DNA of 64,000 nt from Okeania sp. SIO3I5 (GTDB lineage: Bacteria > Cyanobacteriota > Cyanobacteriia > Cyanobacteriales > Microcoleaceae): assembly GCF_010672085.1 (NCBI RefSeq), contig NZ_JAAHHT010000005.1, positions 1-64,000 of the forward strand, given 5' to 3'. The notes beneath the pieces were generated by a model. The model had not been told where the DNA came from and did no database searches. It saw only the letters and a program-made list of their open reading frames with translations. How positions within the stretch are numbered: the stretch's first letter is position 1; every line of letters starts with the position of its first letter. Of this stretch, positions 24,482 through 36,000 are shown piece after piece. The position numbers and the translations under genes are program-made.

Positions 24482-27400
24482 ATGAATTTTTGTTACAATT
24501 GTAATCAGAAACTGATTCTAAGGAACATCAAAGTGGTAGCAATATATCAATCTAATACAAAGTTAAGCAATCAACGACAACTAGCTAACCAAGGCCAAAA
24601 GTCAACGGACTTTTCTCAACGACATATTGGCCCTATTTCTGAGAAAATACAACAAATGCTGGCCGTATTAGGTATTTCGTCCCTAGATGACCTAATTGAC
24701 AAAACAGTTCCGCAAAAAATTCGATACCAGCAACCCCTCAATTTGCCCAAGTCTCTGAGTGAAAGTGCTGCTCTTGCCCAAATCAAAGAAATAATCTCTA
24801 AAAATCAGGTATTTCGTTCCTTCATTGGTATGGGTTATTACGACTGTATTACTCCACCAGTCATCCTCCGCAATATCCTCGAAAATCCTGGTTGGTATAC
24901 CGCTTATACTCCCTATCAAGCGGAAATAGCTCAAGGACGGATGGAAGCTTTGCTGAATTTCCAAACTATGGTTACGGACTTAACTGGTTTGGAAATAGCT
25001 AATGCTTCTCTACTTGATGAAGCGACAGCAGCAGCGGAAGCAATGAGTATGAGTTACAATTTGTGCAAAACTAAGGCAAAAGCTTTCTTTGTTGACTCTA
25101 ACTGCCATCCTCAAAATATTGAAGTTGTCAAAACAAGGGCGCAACCATTAGGAATAGAAGTAATAGTCGGCGACTTCCGGACTTTCACTTTTGATGAACC
25201 AATTTTTGGCGCTCTCCTCCAATATCCTGCTACTGACGGAGCAATTTATGACTACCGCGAATTTGTGGAAAAGGTTCACGAGGTAAAAGGTTTAGTAACT
25301 GTTGCTGCTGACTTACTCAGTTTAACTTTACTGACGCCTCCTGGAGAGTTTGGTGTTGATATTGTTGTGGGTAATACTCAACGTTTTGGCGTATCTCTGG
25401 GATATGGCGGTCCCCATGCAGCTTACTTCGCGACTAAGGAAGCTTATAAACGACAAACTCCAGGACGTATCGTTGGGGTGTCTCAAGATGCTAATGGCAA
25501 CCCAGCGTTACGGTTGGCACTGCAAACGCGGGAACAGCATATTCGCCGTGAGAAGGCAACGAGCAATATTTGTACTGCTCAAGTTCTGCTAGCGGTAATG
25601 GCAGGTATGTATGCGGTATATCACGGTCCCGATGGTTTAAAAGAAATTGCGGAAAATATCCATAATTTGACTTTTAAATTGGCAGAAGGTTTAAAACAGC
25701 TCGGTTATCAGATTGGTGCAGAACCGTTTTTTGATACTATTCGGATAACAGTGGGTGCTGACTCTCCTCTAAAAAGTGCAAAAGAAATTATTGATGCTGC
25801 TGAAAATCTAGGTATTAATCTGCGAACTTTTGACGAGCAAACAGTTGGTATTTCTCTAGATGAAACTACCACTGAGACAGATGTACAAAATCTGTGGCAA
25901 ATTTTTGCTGGAGGGAAAACATTGCCAGATATCGAAAACGGAAACACTTTCCCCCTTTCAAAGGAAACCGAAAACATTCCCCCCCTTTCAAAAGAAACCG
26001 AAAACATTCCCCCCCTTTCAAAGGAAACCGAAAACATTCCCCCCCTTTCAAAAGAAACCGAAAACATTCCCCCCCTTTCAAAGGGGGGTAAGGGGGGATT
26101 CTCCCGTACTAGCAGTTATCTAACTCACCCAGTATTTAACAGTTATCATTCTGAAACAGAACTTTTGCGTTATATCCATCGTTTGCAAGCAAAAGATTTA
26201 TCTTTGATAACATCAATGATACCCCTGGGTTCCTGTACGATGAAACTTAATGCTACCGCAGAAATGATACCTGTAACCTGGCCAGAATTTGCCAAAATTC
26301 ATCCTTTTGCTCCCACTTCTCAAACTCAGGGTTATCAAATAATGTTTGAGCAACTAGAGGAATGGTTGGCAGAAATCACAGGTTTTGCAGCAATTTCTCT
26401 CCAACCAAATGCAGGTTCCCAAGGAGAATATACCGGTTTATTAGTAATTCGCGAATATCATGCTAACCGTGGGGAAGCACATCGCAATGTTTGTTTAATT
26501 CCTGAATCTGCTCACGGTACAAACCCTGCTTCAGCGGTGATGAGTGGGTTAAAAGTTGTGGTTGTGAAATGCGATAGCGAAGGAAATATAGATATTGCAG
26601 ATTTGCAGACAAAGGCAGAAAAGCACAAAGATAATTTAGCTGCCATAATGATTACTTACCCTTCTACTCACGGTGTATTTGAGGAAGACATTGTTGATAT
26701 CTGTGAAATTATCCACGGTTTCGGTGGGCAAGTTTATATGGATGGAGCGAATCTAAATGCTCAAGTGGGATTATGTCGTCCGGCAGAAATTGGTGCTGAT
26801 GTTTGTCATTTGAATTTGCACAAGACTTTTTGTATTCCTCACGGTGGCGGTGGTCCAGGAATGGGTCCGATCGGCGTTAAGTCTCACTTAGCACCGTTTT
26901 TACCAGGGCATTCTGTGATTAATATTGGTGGCGAAAATTCTAGTGGAGCGGTATCTGCTGCACCTTGGGGAAGCGCCAGTATTCTGCCCATTTCTTGGAT
27001 GTATATTGCCATGATGGGTGCAGATGGTTTGACTGATGCAACTAAGATCGCGATTTTGAATGCTAATTATATTGCTCAACGATTGGAAAGTTATTATCCA
27101 GTTTTGTACAAGGGTAAGTATGGGTTTATTGCTCACGAGTGCATTTTGGATTTACGTCCGGTGAAAAAGTTGGCTAATATTGAAGTGAATGATATTGCCA
27201 AGCGTTTGATGGATTATGGTTTTCACGCGCCGACAGTTTCTTGGCCGGTAGCAGGTACAATCATGGTGGAACCAACCGAGAGTGAATCGAAGGAGGAGTT
27301 AGATCGTTTTTGTGATGCGATGATTTCCATTCGTCAAGAAATAGATGAGATTGCAACTGGTAAAGCAGATAAAGAGGATAATTTATTGAAAAATGCGCCT

Positions 27401-27589
27401 CATACTGCCGAGAGTTTGATGGTTGATGAGTGGAACCATGGTTATTCTCGACAACGTGCTGCTTATCCTGCACCTTGGACGCGAGAGCATAAATTTTGGC
27501 CGAGTGTAGGGCGGGTTGATAATGCTTTTGGCGATCGTAACTTTGTCTGTTCTTGTTTGCCAATAGAAGCATACAGTGATAATGGATAA
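24482..27589 (+). CDS. gcvP: Glycine dehydrogenase (decarboxylating), P-protein
   Basis: 1035 residues, longer than the usual 950-985. Family marks are FSQRHIGP near residue 43, the amino half with [20 protein letters not shown], and the carboxy half with the pyridoxal-phosphate lysine K781 in [15 protein letters not shown]. The enzyme decarboxylates glycine in the glycine cleavage system, important for photorespiration. Between the halves (about residues 487-536) lies an insertion of five near-identical ten-residue units ending [10 protein letters not shown]; it is read from a dispersed G/C-run repeat but stays in frame. The first 40 residues are also unusual, and a later start is possible. 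No gcvT or gcvH nearby. Confidence 0.96.
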   Translation: MNFCYNCNQKLILRNIKVVAIYQSNTKLSNQRQLANQGQKSTDFSQRHIGPISEKIQQMLAVLGISSLDDLIDKTVPQKIRYQQPLNLPKSLSESAALAQIKEIISKNQVFRSFIGMGYYDCITPPVILRNILENPGWYTAYTPYQAEIAQGRMEALLNFQTMVTDLTGLEIANASLLDEATAAAEAMSMSYNLCKTKAKAFFVDSNCHPQNIEVVKTRAQPLGIEVIVGDFRTFTFDEPIFGALLQYPATDGAIYDYREFVEKVHEVKGLVTVAADLLSLTLLTPPGEFGVDIVVGNTQRFGVSLGYGGPHAAYFATKEAYKRQTPGRIVGVSQDANGNPALRLALQTREQHIRREKATSNICTAQVLLAVMAGMYAVYHGPDGLKEIAENIHNLTFKLAEGLKQLGYQIGAEPFFDTIRITVGADSPLKSAKEIIDAAENLGINLRTFDEQTVGISLDETTTETDVQNLWQIFAGGKTLPDIENGNTFPLSKETENIPPLSKETENIPPLSKETENIPPLSKETENIPPLSKGGKGGFSRTSSYLTHPVFNSYHSETELLRYIHRLQAKDLSLITSMIPLGSCTMKLNATAEMIPVTWPEFAKIHPFAPTSQTQGYQIMFEQLEEWLAEITGFAAISLQPNAGSQGEYTGLLVIREYHANRGEAHRNVCLIPESAHGTNPASAVMSGLKVVVVKCDSEGNIDIADLQTKAEKHKDNLAAIMITYPSTHGVFEEDIVDICEIIHGFGGQVYMDGANLNAQVGLCRPAEIGADVCHLNLHKTFCIPHGGGGPGMGPIGVKSHLAPFLPGHSVINIGGENSSGAVSAAPWGSASILPISWMYIAMMGADGLTDATKIAILNANYIAQRLESYYPVLYKGKYGFIAHECILDLRPVKKLANIEVNDIAKRLMDYGFHAPTVSWPVAGTIMVEPTESESKEELDRFCDAMISIRQEIDEIATGKADKEDNLLKNAPHTAESLMVDEWNHGYSRQRAAYPAPWTREHKFWPSVGRVDNAFGDRNFVCSCLPIEAYSDNG
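25939..26095. repeat. 30-bp tandem repeat inside gcvP
   Basis: About five units of 30 bases, each containing CCCCCCTTTCAAA and GAAACCGAAAACATT, the last running into AAAGGGGGGTAAGGGGGGAT. The last unit matches the dispersed element seen at 21030-21058, 21235-21272 and 30017-30090. Unit length is a multiple of three, so the gene frame survives. Confidence 0.85.
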
Positions 27590-28021
27590 TTGATAATTGA
27601 TAATTGATAATGGATCAGGACTTACGCAAAACAGGAAATAAAACACCATTTGTAGGGGCGAATGGCATTCGCCCTCTACTGCATAAAGTGGTTCTGCGTA
27701 AGTCCTGTGGATAATGGATAATTGATAATGAGAAGTAACGCATCGCTTCTTCCATAATGTTCTGAAACTTAGCCAAAATTGTAGGGTGCGTTAGACGGCT
27801 GAAATTCATAATTTGAAGGAAGTTCAGAAATTCGTCGTAACGCACCGCCTCTTCTATGATGTTCGGTGCGTTATATCAAAGCCGGTAGCATTGGTGTTAT
27901 TCAGTATTAAAGGTAAGAGTCTATATTGTAGGGGCGAATGGCCATTCGCCCCTACCTATTGTATGATGATCGATGGAATTATATTACTCGGAAGCCAATC
28001 TACTGGATTAATTATCTATTA
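27590..28021. repeat. Spacer with three dispersed repeats
   Basis: Tandem GGATAAT/TGATAAT units just after gcvP, a complete CAGGACTTACGC-family element (27616-27707), a short inverted segment around GGTGCGTTA (27785-27870), and a GGGGCGAATGGCCATTCGCCCC hairpin-type repeat at about 27932-27953. No gene. Confidence 0.55.
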
Positions 28022-28447
28022 TCAATTATCCATTGGTGCGGACTGTTCAAATAACTGTTGAACTGACAAAATAGGCAAACTTGCACCAGCAAAATCATCA
28101 GCATTACGAGTAACAATAGCATCCACATTGCAAGCATAAGCACAAGCTAATTGCACTGCATCCTCAAAATCTCTCAAATTAGAAGCAAAAGCAGTTTCTA
28201 AAATATTGCGATTAACGTCGCAAATTTTCATTAATGCTAATGTCATAGAAACAGCTTCCCTTGCTCTTTCAAGACTTTTAGTTTGTTTTCTGACAATGTA
28301 GAAAATGTTAGTTAAAGTTGTTGCTGTGACATATCCTTCTATTTCCTGAAGTCTTAGAGCTTCAAATAAAGCATTAGCATCATTCAAAAAAGGCTCTCTC
28401 TCTAAGACAAAATCCAGGACGATATTAGTATCTATTAATACCCTCAT
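28022..28447 (-). CDS. PIN-domain toxin (VapC-like)
   Basis: 141 residues. PIN signature acids are visible: LIDTNIVLDFVLEREPF at the start (first Asp), a Glu/Asp in the middle, SNLRDFEDAVQLACAYACN and DAIVTRNADDF near the end. PIN toxins cleave RNA with Mg ions. Its ATG overlaps the stop of the antitoxin gene by four bases (ATGA), typical of translational coupling. The tail SAPMDN is read from a dispersed TTATCAATTATCC repeat. Confidence 0.88.
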   Translation of the reverse strand: MRVLIDTNIVLDFVLEREPFLNDANALFEALRLQEIEGYVTATTLTNIFYIVRKQTKSLERAREAVSMTLALMKICDVNRNILETAFASNLRDFEDAVQLACAYACNVDAIVTRNADDFAGASLPILSVQQLFEQSAPMDN

Positions 28448-28680
28448 TTTAGATATTTCTCCACTAAACGTTCTTCGAGGATAGCTTCAACTTCAGCATC
28501 AGTTGGAGGTGGACTATCTGTTTTTCCTATACCTCGTAACTTGTCTAAGAACTCTGGGGGTAACTGTGGACGAGGGCGGAGGTCTTCGTTCAAAGAATCT
28601 GCAATTGCCTTAAGTAATAACAGGCGATCGCTTACTGATAAATTCAGAGCTTTTTTTCTTAATTCTTGTAGTTCTGACAT
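28444..28680 (-). CDS. Antitoxin partner of the PIN toxin
   Basis: 78 residues. The amino part (MSELQELRKKALNLSVSDRL, LLLKAIADSLNE) is the helical pattern of the addiction-module antitoxins of the type that precede PIN toxins in cyanobacteria. The acidic end (PPTDAEVEAILEERLVEKYL) probably wraps the toxin. It comes first in the unit and should autoregulate it. Confidence 0.75.
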   Translation of the reverse strand: MSELQELRKKALNLSVSDRLLLLKAIADSLNEDLRPRPQLPPEFLDKLRGIGKTDSPPPTDAEVEAILEERLVEKYLK

Positions 28681-29156
28681 AATTTTTATTCCTTGAAATT
28701 GACTTGATATAAATATTAGAGAATGAATGTAGGGGTTTGGTTTCCCAACCCATACAGTTATTTTGCTATCTCCTTTTCATTTAATCAGGACTTACGCAGA
28801 ACCACCATATCTAGTAGGGGCTTTCCGGCCGGAAAGCCCCTACAACTGGTGTATAATTTGCTATTTTGCGTAAGTCCTGTTAATATAAACCCGGTTTCTG
28901 CTTAAGTCCTAATTAATTCTGATTAACACCTATTTCCAGTGGTTTTTCTAATCTTCCACTTAACCACTATTCTGTAGGGTATGCGATCGCCAAAATATAG
29001 GAGCTGTCATTTCAGTTATCAGTTATCAGTTATCAGTTATCAGTTATCAGTTATCAGTAGCTCTGCTTGAAGTCAGAGGCTTAAAATATTGAACCTGTTT
29101 TTTTCATCCCCTTTATTGGGAAAGAGTAAACACAATTTTTTTTCACACTTGACAAT
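28681..29156. repeat. Spacer with CAGGACTTACGC element and tandem TTATCAG units
   Basis: A complete palindromic element at 28786-28879 with a GGGGCTTTCCGGCCGGAAAG core hairpin instead of the GGGCGAATGGC core of most copies, then seven TTATCAG units at about 29012-29058 followed by GAGGCTTAAAATATTGAA of the family also seen near 2210 and 49640. No gene. Confidence 0.6.
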
Positions 29157-29519
29157 CTAATTAACCTCAAAGTGTAACTTATAAAGTCTTAAACTTGGAT
29201 GCTCAGTTAAATACCAATGACAGCCAGTATTAGAAGGTGAAGGTCTATTATTCAGTCGATACAAAAACATTGGTTCTTCTCTCAAAATCGCTTTCAACAT
29301 CAAATCTTCCCAATCCTCATTGCCATGATCAAAAACCAAATAAGACTTACCAATATATCCTGTTTTGATCAAAACCTTTAGTAACCATCCCACAATCTCC
29401 TCAGTCTTTTCTGGTGAAAACTGACTATCCGTTAAACCATAAGTTTCAACCTCTAGTTTTTCTGATTTGGGTTGTAGTATTGCCAACAAACCTGATATAA
29501 TATTTTTTAGTTTTCTCAT
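29157..29519 (-). CDS. Hypothetical protein
   Basis: 120 residues from the ATG at 29519 (MRKLKNIISGLLAIL). The frame is open to 29579, but those codons are read from a CAGGACTTACGC-family repeat (29557-29647). The protein has a short amphipathic start and then a mixed fold with segments EIVGWLLKVLIKTGYIGKSY, VFDHGNEDWEDLMLKAILRE and GCHWYLTEHPSLRLYKLHFE. No signal peptide. I do not recognise the family. Confidence 0.55.
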   Translation of the reverse strand: MRKLKNIISGLLAILQPKSEKLEVETYGLTDSQFSPEKTEEIVGWLLKVLIKTGYIGKSYLVFDHGNEDWEDLMLKAILREEPMFLYRLNNRPSPSNTGCHWYLTEHPSLRLYKLHFEVN

Positions 29520-30282
29520 ATTTACATATTTAACTGCTTCATAAAACTGATATAAACAGGACTTACGCGGAACCTCCATATCTAGTAAGGGCGAATGCCA
29601 TTCGCCCCTACATAAGGTGTATGATTTGTAATTTTGCGTAAGTCCTGATAAAATGTCACAAACTGACAGTCTAATGTGTACGGACTAAACATAGTTAGTA
29701 TCCTGCTTCTAGTACGGACGTTGCATCACAAAAATGCGTTTCACATCGCACAGCGTTTCATGTCGGCTCTTAGCCGAAAACGTCACTACGTCGGTAGTTA
29801 CTCATCCACAAGCATTGACAATAAAGCCTACCGCATTTCTCTTTCTTTATTCTAAAATAGCAATTCCCAAGAAGCGTGAGGTACAAAAAAATTCTAGGTT
29901 TTAGGGAACAGGAAACACAGAATGAATATAGAATAGAATAGAAATAAAAATAGGTGTACCTCATTAGTCTGAGAAACGCTATATAGCATTTCCCAGGTTA
30001 GTGAGGTACCGCTGCAGATCCCCCCTAACCCCCCTTGAGAAGGGGGGAACTGGAAGTCCCCCTTTTTAAGGGGGATTTAGGGGGATCGTTGATATACCTC
30101 ACGCCTACTGAAAACGCTATATCAATTAGACTTCTCCAAAAATGACAAATAAAATCAATTCTTATCCATAAATTATCAATTACTCCCCTCTGTTCCCTGT
30201 TCCCTGTTCCCTGTTCCCTCTTTTAATGTCAAAAATATACTACTGCTACTGGTCAGGTAAAAGGCAAAAATTTACTAAAAAC
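29520..30282. repeat. 760-base repeat cluster
   Basis: Complete CAGGACTTACGC element (29557-29647), an inverted-repeat segment around GTTTCATGTCGG (about 29740-29790), an R3-like element (29975-30121, with GTGAGGTAC and ATACCTCAC) holding a copy of the CCCCCCTTGAGAAGGGGGG type insert (30017-30090), then tandem TTCCCTG units (about 30190-30220). No gene. Confidence 0.6.
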
Positions 30283-31401
30283 TTAATAACTTCCGATCGC
30301 TTCCGAGAGAAAATCAGCCGTAGATTTAACTAGAGCGATCGCATCCTCATAAACCATCCGAGTTGGCCCCAATACTCCTACACTACCCAGAGGAATTTTA
30401 CCATTTCCATAAGTTGCAGAAACCAGGGCACAAGCTTGAATAGGTTCCAAAGGATTTTCTGAGCCAATTCTAACTCTCACCTGCGGATCTGTTTTTTTGG
30501 CAGTACCTCCAAATATTAAAGGCCACAGTTCCTCTTGTTTTTCTTCTAGTAGTTGAATAATAGTTTGGACTTGTTCAAGTTGGGAGAATTCTGGTAAACG
30601 CAGTGCTTCTGCTATACCACTAATCAAAATTTTAGTATAATCTGGTGTTTGACAGCGGAGAGTTAAATTTTCCAAAAGATTTTTGATTAATTCAGCGTAT
30701 TTCTCGAACTCCCGATCTAGCTCACTCCAGTCCAATAAAGATAATTCCCCTATTCCTCGCCCTTTTAGTTGGCTGTTCAAAAAATTTGATAATATCTGTA
30801 ACTCTCTATCAATATCTTCTAAGTTAGGGACTGCCGAATTATCCTGTAAATTTTGGCGATCGCTTGTCTGATTTATCGCCCTCAAGTCCATCAGCAGCGA
30901 TTGAGTTTCATAAGTATTTGTCACTACAATCAGCATAATTTTTTCTCTTTCCACTTGTACCAATTGTAGATGTCGTAGTTTGGCCGTGGAAGTTTGAGGC
31001 ATTGTCACCAAAGTAATATAACCACTCAGACTAGCTAAAATTTGAGCTGCTCCCTGGAGTACGGCCTCTAGGCGACCTTCTGGCCAATTCAGTTGTTTTT
31101 GTAAAAGTTCTTCAACTTCAAAAGCCAGATTTTCTGAAGGTGTCATTAATTGGTCTACATATATTCGGTAGCCTGAGTCCGAGGGAACTCTTCCTGCCGA
31201 AGTATGAGGTTGATATAACAGTCCACTTTTTTCTAAAAAGCTCATCCCATTGCGAATAGTTGCTGGACTAACACTGAGATTATACTCTTCTGCTGCTACA
31301 AGGGATTTTGAGCCAACCGGCTCTGCTGTCGCAATATAGTGGCGAACTGTTGCCCAGAGAATATGTTGATGGCGATTATTAAGCTTAACTTGCACTGACA
31401 T
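30283..31401 (-). CDS. hrcA: Heat-inducible transcription repressor HrcA
   Basis: 372 residues from the ATG at 31401 ([20 protein letters not shown]). It has the winged-helix start with [17 protein letters not shown], the [20 protein letters not shown] recognition segment and [18 protein letters not shown], followed by the GAF-like HrcA core and ending [20 protein letters not shown]. HrcA represses groESL and dnaK heat-shock genes through CIRCE operators. No CIRCE site and no heat-shock gene is visible in the window, so its targets lie elsewhere. Confidence 0.95.
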   Translation of the reverse strand: MSVQVKLNNRHQHILWATVRHYIATAEPVGSKSLVAAEEYNLSVSPATIRNGMSFLEKSGLLYQPHTSAGRVPSDSGYRIYVDQLMTPSENLAFEVEELLQKQLNWPEGRLEAVLQGAAQILASLSGYITLVTMPQTSTAKLRHLQLVQVEREKIMLIVVTNTYETQSLLMDLRAINQTSDRQNLQDNSAVPNLEDIDRELQILSNFLNSQLKGRGIGELSLLDWSELDREFEKYAELIKNLLENLTLRCQTPDYTKILISGIAEALRLPEFSQLEQVQTIIQLLEEKQEELWPLIFGGTAKKTDPQVRVRIGSENPLEPIQACALVSATYGNGKIPLGSVGVLGPTRMVYEDAIALVKSTADFLSEAIGSY

Positions 31402-31632
31402 GGATGTAGGTAAGTATATCGGTAAGCTACCAGACAATAAAAAAAAATTATCTTAAGATTATCTTAATTTAATCATCAAATTAAAGTGATTTTTCTTAAT
31501 ATAACTTAGTGCTTTATTGTGATAAAGTTACACCTATATGTAAATAAATATGTAGCCAAACGAACTTTCCTATATAGTAATTTAAAATCGCCGCTCCGTT
31601 AAATTTTCTATATCTAAATTAAATAGCTATAG

Positions 31633-31995
31633 TTAATAGCGAGGTATACTTCTATCTACTACCAATGAGTATGCGTCTATACCACCAATAATATTTTTAA
31701 CATTTGTAAAACCCTGACTCTTCAACCATTGGCACATTTGAGCTGAACGCATTCCATGGTGGCACAAGACTAAGGTTTCGCGATCGGAGTCTAAATGGAC
31801 ATGAATTTGATCTGACCATTCCGGAAACTGACTTAAGGGTAAAACTTTAAAACCTTTGATGAAGGCTATTTCTACTTCTTGTGGCTCTCGAACATCTACT
31901 AATTGTAAATTTTCAGGAATACCATCTATTAGGCGACTTCCTAGCTCTTGGACAGTAATTTCAAGTATAGGTTCCGGGGAAAATTGTTGTGACAT
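31633..31995 (-). CDS. Rhodanese-like sulfurtransferase domain protein
   Basis: 120 residues from the ATG at 31995 (MSQQFSPEPILEITVQEL). A single rhodanese domain with LVDVREPQEVEIA, the active-site loop CHHGMRSAQM (catalytic Cys near residue 79) and GFTNVKNIIGGIDAYS. Such small proteins carry sulfur as persulfide. It lies 230 bases downstream of the hrcA promoter region on the same strand but there is no tight coupling. Confidence 0.92.
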   Translation of the reverse strand: MSQQFSPEPILEITVQELGSRLIDGIPENLQLVDVREPQEVEIAFIKGFKVLPLSQFPEWSDQIHVHLDSDRETLVLCHHGMRSAQMCQWLKSQGFTNVKNIIGGIDAYSLVVDRSIPRY

Positions 31996-32140
31996 TTTTA
32001 GATACAAGAATTGATTAATTTACTAATAGAATAGTGTAAAAGTAAGCATTCAGCTATTATAACCTTCTGAATGTGGGCTTCACTAGATATACTAAATTAT
32101 ACAAACCAGTTAAGGTTGCGTGAGATTTGAGGAGGTTTCA

Positions 32141-32848
32141 GTGAGAAAAAAATATGATTACTATGGAGATTTGAAAAATAAATCTGAGTTGACAAAAATG
32201 TGTAGAGATGTTTTGACTAGCACCCCACCAGGAAAAATTCTTAAAGAAAATTCACCTGAATATTTACTAGGAAAATGGATTTTGTTGCGACGGCGATCGC
32301 ACATTTCAATGTCCGATTATCCCCAGATAAAAATAGCTCTTGATTCTTGCGGAAAATATAGTGCATTTAATTATAAAAATAAGGATGGAGAATGGGAGCC
32401 TTACTCATATAGAAAAGCTTTAAATGAACCAGAAAAAAATAATAAGAAAGATGTGTTGGCAGCCTTTAGGTATGAAGTTAGGGAACAGATTAAAATATTT
32501 AGAAATCAAGCTTTAAAAGAAAAACCAGAATTACTTGATTTAGCGAAAAAAGATGCCTTTAATGTTCATACAGATCATATCATTCCAATGCATGTTTTGA
32601 TGTCAGATTTGTTAAAATATGAAGAATCCAATATTAATGAGATAACAGTCTATACAAAAATTGATGATTTGGGGACTGAATGGCAAGTTTTATCTGATAT
32701 AAATTTAGCTATAAAATGGGAAAAATACCATCAAAAAAACGCTAAATCAAGACTGGTAACAAAAGAAGAAAACCTATATTTAGCAGGTGCAAAAGATGTT
32801 CCTTTGTACAATTATAGAAGAAGAAGAGGTGAAACTTATGACACTTGA
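32141..32848 (+). CDS. DUF3223-like protein with HNH-type motif
   Basis: 235 residues from the GTG at 32141, which has GAGGAGG five bases upstream; the GTG at 32120 has none. The region NVHTDHIIPMHVLM, W-(x)2-LSDINLAIKWEKYHQKNA and ENLYLAG resembles DUF3223 (DCL-type) proteins, where the His-Asp-His and later His/Asn form a metal site like HNH nucleases. The amino half has no identified domain. No signal peptide. It is alone, divergent from the rhodanese gene. Function not established. Confidence 0.6.
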   Translation: MRKKYDYYGDLKNKSELTKMCRDVLTSTPPGKILKENSPEYLLGKWILLRRRSHISMSDYPQIKIALDSCGKYSAFNYKNKDGEWEPYSYRKALNEPEKNNKKDVLAAFRYEVREQIKIFRNQALKEKPELLDLAKKDAFNVHTDHIIPMHVLMSDLLKYEESNINEITVYTKIDDLGTEWQVLSDINLAIKWEKYHQKNAKSRLVTKEENLYLAGAKDVPLYNYRRRRGETYDT

Positions 32849-33043
32849 GATAAATACCATCAATACACAGGTCTTTTAAAAGCTGGTATCCAAACAAATT
32901 TGGATACCAGAAAGAGCCAAAATTGACAGCTCAAATGCTTATTTATTTTTCCTTTCCGAAAACAATAGATAATAACAAAAAAACCTTAATGGAACAGAAT
33001 GGAACTGCTGATCTGCAAAATTAAACAATGTTGAATACTTACA

Positions 33044-36000
33044 TTAATTACTCAAATATTTTTGTAAACTATTAATTAAATCTTGGTCTAAATAAGGTTT
33101 AGTTAAATAGTCATTTGCACCCAACTGTTTAGCTAACTGACGATACGGCTGACTCGCACGAGATGTTAACATTAATACAGGCATTTCCTCCTGAGAATAT
33201 TGTTTACGACAACGACTAAGGAACTCAAAACCATTCATTTCTGGCATTTCCACATCACAAATAATAGCCTGAATTTGAGCATTTCGTTGTAGCTTTACTA
33301 ATCCTTCTTTAGCATCTTTAGCTTGCACCACATTATATCCTGATTTCTGTAAAGTTTGAGAAATAGTTTGACGAGTAGTTAAAGAATCATCTATTACTAA
33401 AATAGTTGTTAATTTAGACAAAGCAGACTGTTGAGATTTCTTCTGAATACCAGGCAATTTATGAGTATTTGATTCTCCCTGTTGTAATGTTTTTTCTAAT
33501 AATTTAATTCCGTCAATAACTGGTACTAAACTGCCATCTCCTAAGATTGTGCAACCATAAAAATATGATGGTGCTGTTAAAACTTTGCTAAAAGGTTTAA
33601 TCGTCAAATTTTGTTCCATTAATATTTGTTCAATCTTGATGGCAATTGTATCTGTATCTTCAGAAATTAATAACAACATTACTTTGCCTTGAGAGCTTTT
33701 ACCATAAGGATTTTTGCCAAATTCAAGAGCTTTTTGCTGGATATTTTCTAACACTATTGGATAATTATAATCTGATACAATTGATGGTGCTATTGATACT
33801 TTTTTGCCTTGCCAAGTATAAGTTTCTTCCCCTTTTTTATTTGATTTAATCTCACTTGGCTCTGCATAAACAATCGTTGCTAAAATATCTAGCGGAATCG
33901 CAAATAAATTGTTTTTTATACGAAAAACTAATAATTTTGTAATTGTTAAAGTCCAAGGTAATCTGAGAAGAAATCTTGTACCTTTACCGATTTCTGATTG
34001 AATAGTAATATTACCTTTTAATGCTTCGATTTGACGCAATACTGCATCTAACCCCACTCCTCTTCCTGACAAATCGCTCACTTTTTCTTTAGTTGAAAAG
34101 TCAGGATAAAATAAGAATTGATATAACTGTTTGGTTGATAATTTTGTGGCTTCACTAGCAGAAATCAGTTGCTTAACTATAGCTTTATTCCGAATTTTTT
34201 CAACATCTATACCTCCACCATCATCTTGAATTTCAATATAAGTATAATTTCCTTGATAATAAGATTTGATAGTAATTATTCCTACCTCTGATTTACCATT
34301 AACTTGTCTTATTTCTACAGGTTCAATACCATGATCGAAAGCATTTCTCAGTATATGAACTATGGGGTCATATAATTTCTCTAAAACTGCTTTGTCTAAC
34401 ATAGTATTCATCCCAACTAATTCTAGTTTTACCTGTTTTTGCTTTTCCACTGATAAATCTCTAATCATTCTGGGGAATCTATTAAATAATGATTCCACAG
34501 GTAACATTCGAGTTTTATTAAGATGACTTTGTATTTGTTGTAAGGTTTGTTGCCTTTTTTTGACAACTTGTTGAGTTTGCTGATGTAATAGTTTAATATC
34601 GTCTACTGCTTCTCCTATTTGAGAAATTTCTTCTGTAAGATTTGGAATTATATTTAGTAGAGATGCTAGTTTTTGATTTTGAGGATTTGATGATTTTTTG
34701 AGTTTCTCAGAAAAGGCGGTAATATCTTGGAGATTCATAATTAATTGCTGAAATCTTTGCCATCCTTTGTCTAAAGTTTCTATTGAAGCTTGAGTTTGTT
34801 GATTTTGGAGAATAAAACTATTATCTTGAGTGGCTAATTCTCCTACTAAATTATTCAACATTTCTAGCCGTTTAAGGTCTATCCTAATACCTAAAGTAGA
34901 CTGGGATTGAGAACTGTTAGATTTTTGCTCAATTTGCTTTGGATTGTGAGTGATTTCTGTTACAGATTCTTCTTGCTCAGAATTAGAAGTTGGAGTTTTA
35001 GTTGTATTTGTTATCTGTGCTTTTTGACCTTGATTTTGATTGGCAACGTTAGATTTTTTAGTGACTTGATTTACTTTTTCTGCCTGGGAATTTTGAGTGA
35101 CTTCTGGTGCAGAATCTTTTTGCTCAGAGACATTTACTGATGTTGTTGCAGTCTGAGAATTTTGAGTTTTAGTTATGTTATTTGCTGCTGTTTTTTGACC
35201 TTTTTTTTGATTAGCAACGTTGGATTTTTCAGTAGATTTATTTACTTTTTCTACCTGGGAATTTTGAGTAACTTCTGGTGCAGAATCTTTTTGCTCAGAG
35301 ATATTTACTGATGTTGTCGCAGTCTTAGACTTTTGAGTTTTAGTTGTGTTATTTGCTTCTGCTTTTTTACCTTGATTTTGATTAGCAACATCGGATTTTT
35401 CAGTAGCTTGATCGACTTGTTTCTGCTTAGTAGTTGCGACAGCTTTTTTAGGTTTGAGCGGGCGCGTCAATTTGACTAATGTCGGATTTGGTTTTCCACC
35501 TTGAGCGCGATCGCCTTCTAATACTGCTTTTTGTCCTGCCCAAAAATCTGCTAAAGCTAGTTGACCTATTTTTGCCGTATATTTCGGATTTACCTCTAGC
35601 GCTTTAATTGTAGTTTTAGCAATAGAAGTAAACCCAGGCAAATTCAGCATTGTGCCCAAAGTCGCAAAAACTTCTGCTTGTCTGTGCAACTCATCTTGAA
35701 GGGATAAACCAGTCTCGGAAATATTCTTTCCAGATAACAAATTTTCCCAACGGTGCAAACCAGAAGGTATTTCCTCTGTAAACAGAAATTTAGCCATATC
35801 ACCCTGTTCCATTGGTACTTCTGGAAACTCTGCTGCTTCCTCTAGGGAATGCCCAAGTTTATTTTCCAACTGCTCAAAAACTTGCTTCGCCTTAGTAAGA
35901 GCTGTATTTTCATCATAGTTACCTGTTTCAATTTGTTTTGTAGTAGGCGATTGCAAACAGTCAAAAGCTTGTAGCAGTAGATTCTCTAACTCCAAGTCAA

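Noticed and set aside
24300-24482. Glycine riboswitch before gcvP
   Set aside because: The leader is occupied by simple pyrimidine repeats; no conserved glycine aptamer core was visible.
30283-32120. CIRCE operator search around hrcA
   Set aside because: No TTAGCACTC and GAGTGCTAA pair was found upstream of hrcA or neighbours.
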